Shown: positions 1 through 9,363 of the stretch, one piece after another
Numbering within the stretch: the first letter of the stretch is position 1
How the letters are laid out: the number at the start of each line of letters is the position of its first letter
Assembly (NCBI GenBank): GCA_947496175.1
Contig: CANMBU010000001.1
Coordinates: 1,054,001 to 1,118,000 of the forward strand
Reading direction: 5' to 3'
Source: an uncultured Roseovarius sp.
GTDB lineage: Bacteria; Pseudomonadota; Alphaproteobacteria; Rhodobacterales; Rhodobacteraceae
Length of the DNA: 64,000 bases
Made by a program: the position numbers and the translations under genes
Notes under the pieces: model-generated
What the model saw: the letters and a program-made list of their open reading frames with translations, nothing else
Told to the model about the DNA's origin: nothing
Databases searched by the model: none

Positions 1-586
1 AAAACAGAAAACTCAAAGCCTGGCCGAGAAAGCTGAATGCTGAGCGGATTAAACCACTAAGTCTCTCCATGACAGTCGGTGGTTCAGCCGTCAAATCCTC
101 AATGACCGCATCAATACCACGCACGATACCCGCGCCGAAGCGGTTTGATCGAAACTCGGGCAGAATAACATCATCAACGATCCTCTGCATCGCGGCGTTC
201 TTTGAAGTTCCATATCCCGATCCAACTTCAAGCCGCATTTTGCGATCATCCTTTGCGACGAGCATCATCACGCCATCGTTGCGATTTGCGTCCCCAACGC
301 CCCAAGTGTTAAATAATCCGGTCGCGAACGGCTCTATTTCGCCCGAATATCCATAGTCCGACATGGATCGAATTGTGACGACGGTAAATTCGATGCCGGT
401 ATCTCGGGTGAATGTACGGAGTTTTTCTCTCGAAATCTTCTTTGCCGAGTCAGACAACAGACCGGCAAAGTCGTTTACGTAGATTTCCTCGTAGTCTGGG
501 AAATTCTGTGCCGCTGCCGCAATGGGCATAAAGAAGAGAACAACGAGAGGTTTTAGCAACTGATACATGCTTCTAAGAGCGTGCAT
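1..586 (-). CDS. TPM-domain (YgcG-like) secreted protein, 3' end outside window
   Basis: Reading leftward from an ATG at 586 (a second in-frame ATG is at 568), the translation has a signal peptide (MHALRSMYQLLKPLVV, then an AAAAQ cleavage region). It continues as a TPM-type domain with TVVTIRSMSDYG, NTWGVGDANRNDGVMM and LEVGSGYG motifs. TPM-domain proteins are periplasmic or membrane-anchored; some are phosphatases or photosystem II repair factors, and the bacterial role is mostly unknown. The frame is open to base 1, so the C-terminus, often a glycine-rich or membrane tail, is missing. It follows grpE by 12 bp on the same strand. The upstream start has a GAGG-like site; the downstream one has none. 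Confidence 0.8.
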   Translation of the reverse strand, partial: MHALRSMYQLLKPLVVLFFMPIAAAAQNFPDYEEIYVNDFAGLLSDSAKKISREKLRTFTRDTGIEFTVVTIRSMSDYGYSGEIEPFATGLFNTWGVGDANRNDGVMMLVAKDDRKMRLEVGSGYGTSKNAAMQRIVDDVILPEFRSNRFGAGIVRGIDAVIEDLTAEPPTVMERLSGLIRSAFSFLGQALSFLF

Positions 587-598
587 CAGCCTCAAGTA

Positions 599-1162
599 TC
601 AACCCGGGTTTGACGAAACACCAACCTGAGCCGGGCGTAAGATGCGATCGTGCAACATAAATCCCTGAGCTGAAACCTGAATGATTTCACCGGCTTTTGT
701 TCCAGGAACAGGCGCTTCAAACATGGCCTCGTGCTCCTGCGGATCGAACTTGTCCCCCACTTCGGGATTGATCATACGAATACCGTGTTTGTTGAACACG
801 TTGACAAGTTCACGCATCGTAAGCTCTATGCCTTCGATCAACGCCCCGGCCGCTTCGCGCTGTTCTTCTGTCACAGAGTCGACCGCACGCTTCATATTGT
901 CGAAGACCGGAAGCAAATCACGTGAAAGCTTGGATCCGCCGTAATTTTCTGCTTCCATTCTATCTTTTTGAGCACGCTTACGGGCATTTTCTGCGTCAGC
1001 AAGAGCGCGCATGAATTTGTCTTGCAGCGCGTCCCGCTCGGCGCGCAGCTGTTCTATTTCATCTTCAGGCGTGTCGACCACATCATCAAAAATGACGGAT
1101 TGCTCTTCTGCTTCTGCCTGTTCAATGTCGTCCAGAAACTGTTCTTCTTTCGACTCAGCCAT
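599..1162 (-). CDS. grpE: GrpE nucleotide-exchange factor
   Basis: 187 residues, normal GrpE length. The N-terminus is acidic, followed by a long predicted coiled coil (about residues 35-85, rich in E, R, A and D) and a C-terminal beta domain ending RILRPAQVGVS. GrpE promotes ADP release from DnaK in the heat-shock folding cycle in the cytosol. It lies 9 bp downstream of hrcA on the same strand, the usual hrcA-grpE heat-shock pair, so the two are probably co-transcribed. No CIRCE-like inverted repeat was seen in this window. Confidence 0.95.
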   Translation of the reverse strand: MAESKEEQFLDDIEQAEAEEQSVIFDDVVDTPEDEIEQLRAERDALQDKFMRALADAENARKRAQKDRMEAENYGGSKLSRDLLPVFDNMKRAVDSVTEEQREAAGALIEGIELTMRELVNVFNKHGIRMINPEVGDKFDPQEHEAMFEAPVPGTKAGEIIQVSAQGFMLHDRILRPAQVGVSSNPG

Positions 1163-1171
1163 GTCAGCCCT

Positions 1172-2245
1172 CTAACTTCGGTCGGCGATCAGCTTACCGA
1201 CAAGCTGCGCCGTATAATCAACAATCGGAACAATACGCCCGTAATTCAGGCGCGTCGGTCCAATAACACCCACAGCGCCCACAATCTTTCGATCAGAGTT
1301 CATATATGGAGATACAACCAAAGAGGAACCCGAAAGTGAGAAAAGTTTGTTCTCAGAGCCAATAAAAATGCGCACGCCTTCGCCTTGATCCGTTAATTCA
1401 AGGAATTCGGCAATGTCGCGTTTACGTTCGAGGTCATCGAACAAAGATCTAATGCGATCCAACTCTCCTTCGTCCGCGTCAGATTCGAGCAGATTCGAGC
1501 GTCCGCGTACAATCAAGCGCTCATAAGTGTCCGCCTCACCATCCCAAACAGCCAAACCACTTTCTACGAGCTGATGCGCAAGCTGATCAACTTCTTGCCG
1601 CCGCGCCTCAATCTGGGCCGTAATAACAGTTTGCAGCTCTGAGACCGTGCGTCCTTCAACCATGCTGTTCAAGAAGTTAGCAGCTTCGCGCATTGCGCTC
1701 GGCGTTTGACCGGCGGGAGGATGAAAAATGCGATTTTCTACATGCCCATCGGCAAAAACCAACACGACCAAAGCTCTATCCGGACCAAGGCTAACGAATT
1801 CAATGTGTTTTATTGGCGCTTCATGTTTGGGGGACAGAACAAGAGACGCACCCTGAGTGACGCCAGACAGCGCCGATCCAATGCGATCCAATGCGCCCGA
1901 AACGTCTTCTGAGTTAGATGAAAGCGTCGCATCAATCGTCTCGCGATCTGTCTCTTCGACATTGCGGACTTCCAAAAGGCCATCCACGAACATACGGAGC
2001 CCTTGCTGCGTGGGCACCCGGCCTGCAGAGACATGTGGACTGTCAAGAAGACCCAAATATTCCAGGTCCTGCATGACGTTACGAATGGTTGCGGCAGAAA
2101 CCTTTTCCGACATTCCTCTGGTGAGCGTCCGGGAACCAACCGGATCGCCTGTCGCCAGATAAGATTCCACCACGCGCCGAAACACTTCACGCGAGCGGTC
2201 ATTCATCTCTTCAAGGATATGAAGGGTGCTTTCCATTGTGCTCAT
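1172..2245 (-). CDS. hrcA: Heat-inducible transcription repressor HrcA
   Basis: About 357 residues from the chosen ATG. The N-terminal winged-helix part includes MNDRSREVFRRVVESYLATG and VGSRTLTR, followed by the GAF-like HrcA core and a C-terminal GAVGVIGPTRLNYGRIVPIV segment, all typical of the family. HrcA binds CIRCE operators and represses groESL-type genes until heat shock. The frame stays open upstream to 2341; ATG codons at 2263 and 2245 are both possible and neither has a strong ribosome site. I chose 2245 because it gives the usual family length. It is divergent from rph and probably in an operon with grpE. Confidence 0.93.
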   Translation of the reverse strand: MSTMESTLHILEEMNDRSREVFRRVVESYLATGDPVGSRTLTRGMSEKVSAATIRNVMQDLEYLGLLDSPHVSAGRVPTQQGLRMFVDGLLEVRNVEETDRETIDATLSSNSEDVSGALDRIGSALSGVTQGASLVLSPKHEAPIKHIEFVSLGPDRALVVLVFADGHVENRIFHPPAGQTPSAMREAANFLNSMVEGRTVSELQTVITAQIEARRQEVDQLAHQLVESGLAVWDGEADTYERLIVRGRSNLLESDADEGELDRIRSLFDDLERKRDIAEFLELTDQGEGVRIFIGSENKLFSLSGSSLVVSPYMNSDRKIVGAVGVIGPTRLNYGRIVPIVDYTAQLVGKLIADRS

Positions 2246-2353
2246 CGGTTGATTCTGGCCTGCCATTAAATTCGCCGTACCGAAAAGGTCAATCGGGGTT
2301 GCTAACGGGAATGCCTCACCTGTATCCCGGTTGGACAGCAAAGGAGTTCTGTT

Positions 2354-3070
2354 ATGCGGCCCTCAGGAAGAGATTTAAATGAAATGCGTGCGGTTTCAAT
2401 TGAAACCGGGATCACAAAACACGCCGAGGGCTCATGCATGATCCGCATGGGCGACACGCACGTTTTATGCACCGCAACGTTGGAAGATCGTGTTCCGCCA
2501 TTTATCAAAGGCTCTGGTCTGGGATGGGTAACGGCAGAGTACGGCATGCTCCCAAGATCAACATCAAGTCGCATGCGACGTGAGGCGTCTGCCGGGAAAC
2601 AAGGAGGCCGGACCGTCGAGATTCAGCGTCTTATCGGGCGGAGCTTGCGGGCCGGCGTGGATAGAGTAGCCCTTGGCGAGCGCCAAATCACAGTCGACTG
2701 TGATGTGATTCAAGCTGATGGCGGCACTCGGTGTGCGTCAATCACTGGCGGATGGATTGCTCTGCGTCTGGCAGTGAACCAATTGCTAAAGTCCGGAGAA
2801 GTTCTGACCGATCCGTTGATTGATCCTGTTGCCGCAGTAAGTTGCGGCATCTATGCAGGCCAGCCCGTTCTTGATCTGGATTATCCAGAAGACAGTACAG
2901 CGGGCGTGGACGGCAATTTCATCATGACGGGATCTGGTCAATTGATCGAAGTTCAGATGAGTGCCGAAGGCTCAACTTTTAGTCGAGACCAAATGGATCA
3001 ATTGATGGGTCTGGCGGAAAAAGGTGTAGGCGAACTGGTTGCTGCGCAAAAGGCTGCAACCAGTGCGTAG
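2354..3070 (+). CDS. rph: Ribonuclease PH
   Basis: 238 residues, full length. RNase PH is a phosphorolytic 3'-5' exoribonuclease that trims tRNA 3' ends. It has the N-terminal RPSGR, the [14 protein letters not shown] segment (57-70), and the phosphate-binding arginines in [13 protein letters not shown] (R86) and ADGGTR (R126). The start follows a clear AAGGAG at 2341-2346. It is divergent from hrcA, and its stop overlaps the GTG start of rdgB, so the two are translationally coupled. Confidence 0.96.
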   Translation: MRPSGRDLNEMRAVSIETGITKHAEGSCMIRMGDTHVLCTATLEDRVPPFIKGSGLGWVTAEYGMLPRSTSSRMRREASAGKQGGRTVEIQRLIGRSLRAGVDRVALGERQITVDCDVIQADGGTRCASITGGWIALRLAVNQLLKSGEVLTDPLIDPVAAVSCGIYAGQPVLDLDYPEDSTAGVDGNFIMTGSGQLIEVQMSAEGSTFSRDQMDQLMGLAEKGVGELVAAQKAATSA

Positions 3071-3671
3071 ATTTTCTGGCAACGAACTGCTTGTTGCCAC
3101 ACATAACACTGGCAAGCTGGAGGAAATAGCGAACTTGCTTGAGCCTTTTGGCGTGACCGTGGTTGGTGCTGCTGACATGAACCTCGAAGAACCAGAAGAA
3201 ACAGAGACCACATTTGTTGGAAATGCTCGCATTAAGGCACATGCCGCGTCTCAGGCGACAGGTCTTCCTGCCTTGGCCGATGACTCAGGCATTGAAATTG
3301 ACGCATTGAATGGAAAGCCTGGTGTTTACACGGCGGATTGGGCCGAAACAGAGACTGGTCGTGATTTTGTAATGGCAATGAGCAAGGCACATGGTTGTCT
3401 GGTCGACTCCGGCGCCAATGAGCCCTGGACCGCACGATTTTGCTGCACTTTGGTGATGGCCTGGCCCGACGGGCACGACGAGGTTTTCCCAGGAACAATC
3501 GAAGGACGTATTGTTTGGCCTATGCGCGGTAACCAAGGGCACGGATACGATCCCATTTTCCAACCCTGTGGTTATGATCAAACCTTTGGGGAAATGGACC
3601 GCTGGGAGAAAAACAAGATCAGTCACCGCGCAAACGCGTTCGCAAAACTCGTAAAGGGCTGTTTTGATTGA
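3063..3671 (+). CDS. rdgB: dITP/XTP pyrophosphatase (RdgB/HAM1 family)
   Basis: 202 residues from a GTG at 3063 that overlaps the rph stop by 8 bp. The frame opens further upstream at 3039, but that would add residues not typical of the family. RdgB hydrolyses non-canonical purine triphosphates (dITP, XTP) so they are not incorporated into DNA. Visible motifs are [13 protein letters not shown] near the N-terminus, [20 protein letters not shown], and a C-terminal [11 protein letters not shown] that matches the SHR signature. It is in an operon with rph and hemW. Confidence 0.94.
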   Translation: MRRFSGNELLVATHNTGKLEEIANLLEPFGVTVVGAADMNLEEPEETETTFVGNARIKAHAASQATGLPALADDSGIEIDALNGKPGVYTADWAETETGRDFVMAMSKAHGCLVDSGANEPWTARFCCTLVMAWPDGHDEVFPGTIEGRIVWPMRGNQGHGYDPIFQPCGYDQTFGEMDRWEKNKISHRANAFAKLVKGCFD

Positions 3672-4821
3672 AGATTGGCGTCAGGGCGGGTTTGGGCTTT
3701 ATATTCACTGGCCTTTTTGCGAGTCCAAATGCCCATATTGCGATTTCAACAGCCACGTCCAGTCGAAGATTGATCAAAAGCAATGGCTTAAAGCATACCT
3801 GAGCGAGATTGATCGCTACGGACATTTGCTGCCGGACCGGTTGTTGAATTCGGTGTTCTTTGGGGGTGGAACCCCAAGTTTGATGCTGCCGGATCTTGTG
3901 GGGCAGATTTTAGATCGCGTTCATGAGACATGGCGAACAGCGAATGACCTGGAGGTCACGTTGGAAGCCAATCCCGGCTCCGTGGAGGCTGAGAAGTTTT
4001 CCAAGTTTGCAGAAGCGGGTGTGAATCGAGTGTCACTAGGCATTCAGGCGTTGAATGACGGTGATCTAAAGCGGCTTGGGCGCCTTCATTCGGCAGAGGA
4101 TGCCAGAATGGCGTTAGACATTGCGCAATCGACTTTCGGTCGCGTGAGTTTTGATCTGATCTACGCAAGGCAGGGTCAATCTCTTTCGGCTTGGGAAAAA
4201 GAGCTTGAGGATGCGCTGTTGCTCGCTGGTGATCATTTGTCCCTGTATCAATTGACGATTGAGCCTGGCACGGCGTTTGGTGAGCGCGATGCGCGTGGGC
4301 TTCTAAAGGGGCTGCCGAGCGAAGATGGTTCTGCAGACATGTTCGAACTCACTCAGGAACTTTGTCAGTCGGCGGGTTTCGACGCGTATGAAGTGTCAAA
4401 CCATGCCAAACCCGGCTCTGAATCGCGACACAACCTTATTTATTGGCGAGGCGGAGATTACATAGGTATCGGGCCTGGGGCGCATGGGCGCGTCACTCTG
4501 GGAAAGACAAGATACGCGACAGAGTGCTGGTCCCAGCCCGGCAAGTGGCTGGCAGAGGTAGATAGTGGAACGCCCGAGAAATCTCGTGATCCATTATCCT
4601 ATTTGGACCAGGCATCTGAATTGCTGCTGATGGGGCTTAGATTGTCTGAAGGCGTTTGTCTCGACAGAGTAAGATCTCTCACGCCACGGGCGTTACCAGA
4701 AGCGAGCCTGGATGAGCTTCGTCAATTGGATTTAATCACCACAGAAGCGCGCACCATTCGTACAACGTTCAAGGGCCGTATGATGCTTAACGCCGTTATT
4801 AGAACTCTGATGCCAGGCTGA
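3664..4821 (+). CDS. hemW: Radical-SAM heme chaperone HemW (oxygen-independent coproporphyrinogen oxidase-like)
   Basis: 385 residues from a TTG at 3664 overlapping the rdgB stop; no ATG fits better. The radical-SAM cysteines are in CESKCPYC (C19, C23, C26), followed by FFGGGTPSL and LEANPGSVE. It lacks the additional cysteine arrangement of true HemN in this N-terminal block, so the HemW subgroup, which delivers heme to target proteins, is the better call. It is commonly found downstream of rph-rdgB in alphaproteobacteria. ybaN follows after 1 bp. Confidence 0.92.
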   Translation: MIEDWRQGGFGLYIHWPFCESKCPYCDFNSHVQSKIDQKQWLKAYLSEIDRYGHLLPDRLLNSVFFGGGTPSLMLPDLVGQILDRVHETWRTANDLEVTLEANPGSVEAEKFSKFAEAGVNRVSLGIQALNDGDLKRLGRLHSAEDARMALDIAQSTFGRVSFDLIYARQGQSLSAWEKELEDALLLAGDHLSLYQLTIEPGTAFGERDARGLLKGLPSEDGSADMFELTQELCQSAGFDAYEVSNHAKPGSESRHNLIYWRGGDYIGIGPGAHGRVTLGKTRYATECWSQPGKWLAEVDSGTPEKSRDPLSYLDQASELLLMGLRLSEGVCLDRVRSLTPRALPEASLDELRQLDLITTEARTIRTTFKGRMMLNAVIRTLMPG

Positions 4822-4822
4822 G

Positions 4823-5176
4823 ATGCGTGCAATTTACATATCTGTGGGGCTGATGTGCTTAGCACTTGGCGCAATCGGGGCGTTTCTTCCCTTAATCCCA
4901 ACAGTCCCGCTCTGGTTGCTTGCTGCATTTTGTTTTGCGCGCTCTTCGGAACGCTTGCATCACTGGATGATCACCCATCCTGTTATCGGGCCACCAATTT
5001 TAGATTGGCATGAACGCGGTGCGATAGGCGCACGTTCCAAACGTCTTGCGACTTTGTCGATTATGGTAGTCTTTGGGATTTCACTGGCCTTAAAACTAGC
5101 TTGGACGGTATTGGCCATACAGGGTTTGGTGTTGCTCGGAGTTCTAACTTTTATCTGGACCAGACCTAGTCGCTAG
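4823..5176 (+). CDS. YbaN/DUF454 family inner-membrane protein
   Basis: 117 residues with an N-terminal membrane segment, the conserved GAFLPLIPTVPLWLLAAFCF, then SSERLHHWMITHPVIG, and two further hydrophobic helices near the C-terminus. This matches the DUF454/YbaN family, whose molecular role is not established. It starts directly after the hemW stop. Its 3' end overlaps the convergent parB gene by 11 bp, so the two transcripts must overlap. Confidence 0.85.
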   Translation: MRAIYISVGLMCLALGAIGAFLPLIPTVPLWLLAAFCFARSSERLHHWMITHPVIGPPILDWHERGAIGARSKRLATLSIMVVFGISLALKLAWTVLAIQGLVLLGVLTFIWTRPSR

Positions 5177-6062
5177 CCGTCAGCTTCTGACAAAGAGCAT
5201 CCAACTGATCGAAACTCTCATACGAGATAGTCAATTGCCCGCCTTCTTGACCTGTCCTATGTGCCAGTGAGACCTTCATGCCAAGGCTGGCCGACAAATC
5301 TCCTTCCAATGCCATTGTATCCGCATCCTTTTCAGGCGCCGCCGTTCCCTTGATCACCGGCCTGGATGTATCTGAAGCTTCTGATTTTACGAGCTTTTCA
5401 GTTTCCCGAACGGATAGACCCTTCTTTATGACCTGCTTGGCCAAGGCAACAGGATCAGCGGCTGTTATTAAGGCCCTTGCATGACCTGCTGAAAGGGATC
5501 CATCTCTCAGAAACCCCTGAACTTCGGTCGGCAAATTCAACAAACGCAATAAGTTCGCAATATGACTACGGCTCTTTCCAAGCGCAGTGGCCAACTTTTC
5601 TTGCGTGTGACCAAATCGCTCCATCAGCTGGCTATATCCGGCCGCTTCTTCAACTGGGTTCAAATCCGCACGTTGAATATTTTCAATGATTGCAATTTCA
5701 AGAACTTCGGTATCATCAAACTCTCGCACCAGAACTGGCACTTCATGGAGCTGAGCCATCTGCGCAGCGCGCCACCGTCGTTCCCCTGCTACGATCTCAT
5801 ACCGGTTCGGATCACGTGAACTCGATCTTACAATCAAAGGTTGAATAATGCCCTTCTCTTTAATAGATGCTGCGAGATCTTCCAAAGGCTCTTTCTCAAA
5901 ATCTCGACGCGGCTGATCGGGATTGGGCTCGATGCTTTCTATCGGCAAGGTACGGTCGGCTTCTTTCAGCCGCTCCGCCGGTGTTCCAGGACTCTCCGCC
6001 ACATCGGCCATAAGTGCCGAAAGTCCGCGCCCGAGTCCTCTTTTCGGTTTATTCTCTGCCAT
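5166..6062 (-). CDS. parB: Chromosome-partitioning protein ParB
   Basis: 298 residues. The N-terminus is basic (KPKRGLGRGLSALM). The ParB/Srx CTPase domain contains PNPDQPRRDFEKEPLEDLA and GERRWRAAQMAQL. A helix-turn-helix DNA-binding domain (RFGHTQEKLATALGKSRSHIAN, helices around residues 150-172) and a C-terminal dimerisation domain follow. ParB loads on parS as a CTP-dependent clamp and spreads, and with ParA it segregates the origin region. It lies 15 bp downstream of parA. Two perfect parS sites at 7453 and 9343 are within 4 kb. Confidence 0.97.
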   Translation of the reverse strand: MAENKPKRGLGRGLSALMADVAESPGTPAERLKEADRTLPIESIEPNPDQPRRDFEKEPLEDLAASIKEKGIIQPLIVRSSSRDPNRYEIVAGERRWRAAQMAQLHEVPVLVREFDDTEVLEIAIIENIQRADLNPVEEAAGYSQLMERFGHTQEKLATALGKSRSHIANLLRLLNLPTEVQGFLRDGSLSAGHARALITAADPVALAKQVIKKGLSVRETEKLVKSEASDTSRPVIKGTAAPEKDADTMALEGDLSASLGMKVSLAHRTGQEGGQLTISYESFDQLDALCQKLTASD

Positions 6063-6077
6063 GACACTTCCCTGAGT

Positions 6078-6887
6078 TTAAGCTGCCTTAAGTGTATTGT
6101 TCTTCATCAATTCCTTTGCCAAATCTCGATAAGCCAAGGCGCCTTTTGACATCGGATCGTAAGACAAAACCGGAACCGCAAACGATGGCGCTTCGCTCAC
6201 CCGAACGTTCCGGGGAATCCGTGTTTTGAAAACAAGATCACCCAAATTCTCGCGCGCATCCTGCTCGACTTGAGACGACAGGTTATTGCGGCCGTCAAAC
6301 ATGGTCAGGACGATACCTTCAATCCTGAGATCAGGATTGGCCGTCTGGCGCACTTCTCGCACACTCAGCATCAATTGAGACAAGCCTTCCAAAGCGAAGA
6401 ACTCTGATTGAAGGGGCACCAAAACGGAGTGTGCCGCAACCATTGCATTAACGGTCAAAAGGTTGAGGGACGGCGGGCAATCAATCAAAATGAAATCAAA
6501 CGCAAAACCCTCCATCGCCGGCTGGCGCAGCGCGTCGTGCAACAAAAAGCTCCGTTTTTCGTTTGCAATAAGTTCCATGTCAGCAGAGCTGAGATCAACA
6601 GTAGCTGGAATAATTTTCAAACCACGTTGCGAGGTATCCAAGATAACTTTCTTGAGCTCGACCTCCTCCAGAAGCAATTCGTAGGTCGTATAAGTGCGTT
6701 CGTCGGCTTCAATCCCCAGCCCGGTCGACGCGTTACCCTGGGGATCAAGATCAACGATAAGAACGCGCCGTCCCAACTCCGCAAGCGCCGCACCCAGATT
6801 GATGGTCGTCGTTGTCTTACCAACACCACCTTTTTGATTAGCAACTGCAACAATTTTGGGATCGTGATAACGCGTCGGATCAGACAC
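6078..6887 (-). CDS. parA: Chromosome-partitioning ATPase ParA (Soj)
   Basis: 269 residues from a GTG at 6887 preceded by AGGAG, which is a better start than the extended frame beginning at 6956. The deviant Walker A is NQKGGVGKTTTTINL near the N-terminus; IVDLDPQGNASTGLG and LIDCPPSL carry the Walker A' and B aspartates. ParA is the nucleoid-bound ATPase whose gradient pulls ParB-parS complexes. The start overlaps the rsmG stop by 8 bp, giving a coupled rsmG-parA-parB order. Confidence 0.97.
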   Translation of the reverse strand: MSDPTRYHDPKIVAVANQKGGVGKTTTTINLGAALAELGRRVLIVDLDPQGNASTGLGIEADERTYTTYELLLEEVELKKVILDTSQRGLKIIPATVDLSSADMELIANEKRSFLLHDALRQPAMEGFAFDFILIDCPPSLNLLTVNAMVAAHSVLVPLQSEFFALEGLSQLMLSVREVRQTANPDLRIEGIVLTMFDGRNNLSSQVEQDARENLGDLVFKTRIPRNVRVSEAPSFAVPVLSYDPMSKGALAYRDLAKELMKNNTLKAA

Positions 6888-7491
6888 GACGTACTCCTGA
6901 AACGCAAAGAATGACAGAGCCTTCGCTCGTTTTGCTTTTAACAATTTGGCAGTCAAAGTTCCACTTCGATTGTGCCATTTCCAGTTCTGAGCGCCACTTT
7001 TTTCCTTTCATAAGAAGAAGTGTGGCTCCTTGCGCCAAATGTCTTTCTGATAAATCCAAAAGAGAAGTCAAATCCGCCAGCGCTCGGGCAGACACAATAT
7101 CTGCATCCAACGAATTGAGATTTTCGATCCGGTCATTTTTGATTTGAACCTCTAAATCCAACTCTCTAGCAACATTGGAAAGAAACGCGCACTTTCGAGC
7201 ATCACTTTCCACTAGCATGATTTCAAACTGCTGTTGTAGCTCTCGTGCAAGAACTGCAACAACCAGACCCGGAAAGCCTCCACCCGAACCCAAATCGACC
7301 CATCTGCGAATACTGCCCCTGGGAATTTCAAAAATTTGTGCTGAATCCAGAATATGACGTGTCCAAAGATCATCAATCGTGGATTTGGAAACCAAGTTTA
7401 TTCTAGGATTCCACTTGATTAGAAGCTCTGAGTATCGCTCAAGACGTTCCATTGTTTCACGTGAAACATCCGGAAACCCACCAAGCGTCAC
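6880..7491 (-). CDS. rsmG: 16S rRNA m7G527 methyltransferase RsmG (GidB)
   Basis: 203 residues. It has the SAM-binding loop [12 protein letters not shown] (about 65-76), the RHILDS segment and the conserved [10 protein letters not shown]. RsmG makes m7G527 in 16S rRNA; its loss gives low-level streptomycin resistance in several bacteria. Codons 8-13 (DVSRET) are written by a perfect parS palindrome, so this coding start also carries a centromere site. The start overlaps the mnmG stop by 4 bp. Confidence 0.95.
   Translation of the reverse strand: MTLGGFPDVSRETMERLERYSELLIKWNPRINLVSKSTIDDLWTRHILDSAQIFEIPRGSIRRWVDLGSGGGFPGLVVAVLARELQQQFEIMLVESDARKCAFLSNVARELDLEVQIKNDRIENLNSLDADIVSARALADLTSLLDLSERHLAQGATLLLMKGKKWRSELEMAQSKWNFDCQIVKSKTSEGSVILCVSGVRRV
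7453..7468. other. parS: parS site 1 (inside rsmG)
   Basis: TGTTTCACGTGAAACA is a perfect 16-bp palindrome identical to the bacterial consensus ParB-binding parS. It lies within codons 8-13 of rsmG. A second identical copy is 1.9 kb away at 9343, and parA-parB lie next to it. Confidence 0.95.
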
Positions 7492-9359
7492 GCGCTCTTG
7501 TTCCGATTTTCTTGACGCAGCTTAGCAAGCAACAAAGTCAATGCTGCAGGCGTCATGCCATCAATCCTAGACGCCTGTGCCAGGTTCTCAGGACGAGACT
7601 TCGACAACTTGGACTTAAGTTCATTGGACAATCCATGAATTCCAGAATACTCGAAGTCCCCTGGAATAACATGCGCCTCATCACGTTTCATTTGCTCTAC
7701 ATCCCGTTTCTGACGTTCGATGTAGTTTGCATAGAGCGCGTCTTTGGACAGTTGCTCTCGCGTATCCGGATCTATTGATGAGAAGGACTTTTCCAGACCA
7801 ATCAGCGTTGAAAAATCAACATCCGGATAAGACAAAAGTTGAAATGCTGAACGGCGAGCGCCATCCTGATTAACTGCTATACCGCATTCATTCAGCTGCC
7901 TGGGCGTATAGCTGCTATTCTCAAGCTGATCACGGCCGGATGAAAGTCGCTCCGCCTTGTCCTCGAACGCAAATCGTCGGTTTTCTCCTACACATCCGAG
8001 ATCGAGACCAACAGGCGTAAGGCGTTGATCCGCGTTATCCGCCCTCAGCGAAAGCCTGAATTCCGCTCGCGAGGTAAACATTCTGTACGGCTCCGACACA
8101 CCCTTGGTCGTCAAATCATCAATCATTACGCCAATGTAGCTATTCATTCGACTGAAAATGACGGGTTCACGATCCAGGACACTCAGCGCCGCATTTAGAC
8201 CAGCGACAAGCCCCTGTGCGGCAGCTTCCTCATATCCTGTTGTTCCATTGATTTGTCCGGCGAGATAGAGACCCGCCACAGACGAAACAGCCAGCGTTAG
8301 GTCGAGCGCTCTTGGATCAACATAGTCATACTCAATTGCGTAACCTGGCTGCAGGATTTGGGCGTTTTCCAACCCTGCAATGGACTGGACGTATTCGGCC
8401 TGAATGTCTTCCGGAAGGGACGTCGAAATTCCATTTGGATAAATAACATCATCCGAAAGGCTTTCAGGTTCCAAAAAAATCTGATGCGACGTTTTATCGG
8501 CAAATCGAACGATTTTGTCTTCTATAGACGGACAGTAGCGCGGACCGATTCCATCGATACGACCCCCATACATCGCAGACCTATCCAGATTCTCGCGGAT
8601 AAGATCGTGCGTCCTTTCGTTTGTATAGGTAATTCCACAAGAGATTTGCCGAGCGAATGGGGTTTTGGACAGAAACGAAAACATCGTCGGATCTTCATCC
8701 GCAGCCTGCATCTCCAGGTTCCCCCAGTTAATCGTCTTACCGTTGAGACGTGGGGGTGTTCCTGTCTTCAAACGCCCAAGCGGAAGACCAAACGAGTCAA
8801 TTCGCTCAGCCAGTTTTACGGAAGGGCTTTCACCCATGCGACCGCCAGGACGCGAAACATCGCCGATATGAATAACGCCACGAAGGAAAGTTCCAGTCGT
8901 CAAAACAACACTGTTTGCGGTTATCTCGCTCCCATCAGCAAGAACCACACCGGACACTCGGTCCTCTCTCACGACAAAATCCGCGGCCTCACCCTCAATG
9001 ATCGTCAGGTCGCGCTGCAGCACCATTTCGCGCTGCATTTCCTCTCGGTAAGTTTTACGATCTGCTTGAGTTCTAGGCCCCTGAACGGCTGGGCCCTTGC
9101 GTCTATTTAAAAGGCGAAATTGAATGCCGGCTTTGTCCGCAACTCGCCCCATCACACCGTCAAGAGCGTCAATCTCTCTAACAAGATGTCCCTTGCCCAG
9201 CCCACCTATTGCCGGATTACACGACATAACACCAATAGCGTCTTTTTTAAGTGTCACGAGACCAGTGCGCGCACCCATACGGGCAGCCGCCGCCGCCGCT
9301 TCTACACCGGCATGGCCCCCACCGATAACCAGAACATCAAAATGTTTCACGTGAAACAC
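7488..9359 (-). CDS. mnmG: tRNA U34 carboxymethylaminomethyl synthase, FAD subunit MnmG (GidA)
   Basis: 623 residues from a GTG at 9359, giving [18 protein letters not shown], the family's usual N-terminus; the frame is open further upstream to 9428, but that overlaps mnmE. The FAD dinucleotide fold is GGGHAG (13-18), and internal signatures are [20 protein letters not shown] and YTNERTH. With MnmE it installs the cmnm5 group on U34 of certain tRNAs. The FHVKH residues are encoded by a perfect parS site. It follows mnmE by 4 bp and overlaps rsmG. Confidence 0.96.
   Translation of the reverse strand: MFHVKHFDVLVIGGGHAGVEAAAAAARMGARTGLVTLKKDAIGVMSCNPAIGGLGKGHLVREIDALDGVMGRVADKAGIQFRLLNRRKGPAVQGPRTQADRKTYREEMQREMVLQRDLTIIEGEAADFVVREDRVSGVVLADGSEITANSVVLTTGTFLRGVIHIGDVSRPGGRMGESPSVKLAERIDSFGLPLGRLKTGTPPRLNGKTINWGNLEMQAADEDPTMFSFLSKTPFARQISCGITYTNERTHDLIRENLDRSAMYGGRIDGIGPRYCPSIEDKIVRFADKTSHQIFLEPESLSDDVIYPNGISTSLPEDIQAEYVQSIAGLENAQILQPGYAIEYDYVDPRALDLTLAVSSVAGLYLAGQINGTTGYEEAAAQGLVAGLNAALSVLDREPVIFSRMNSYIGVMIDDLTTKGVSEPYRMFTSRAEFRLSLRADNADQRLTPVGLDLGCVGENRRFAFEDKAERLSSGRDQLENSSYTPRQLNECGIAVNQDGARRSAFQLLSYPDVDFSTLIGLEKSFSSIDPDTREQLSKDALYANYIERQKRDVEQMKRDEAHVIPGDFEYSGIHGLSNELKSKLSKSRPENLAQASRIDGMTPAALTLLLAKLRQENRNKSA
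9343..9358. other. parS: parS site 2 (at the mnmG start)
   Basis: A second perfect TGTTTCACGTGAAACA. It covers the second base of the mnmG GTG start codon to codon 6, so it encodes FHVKH. It is identical to the copy at 7453. Confidence 0.95.
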
Positions 9360-9363
9360 TCCG

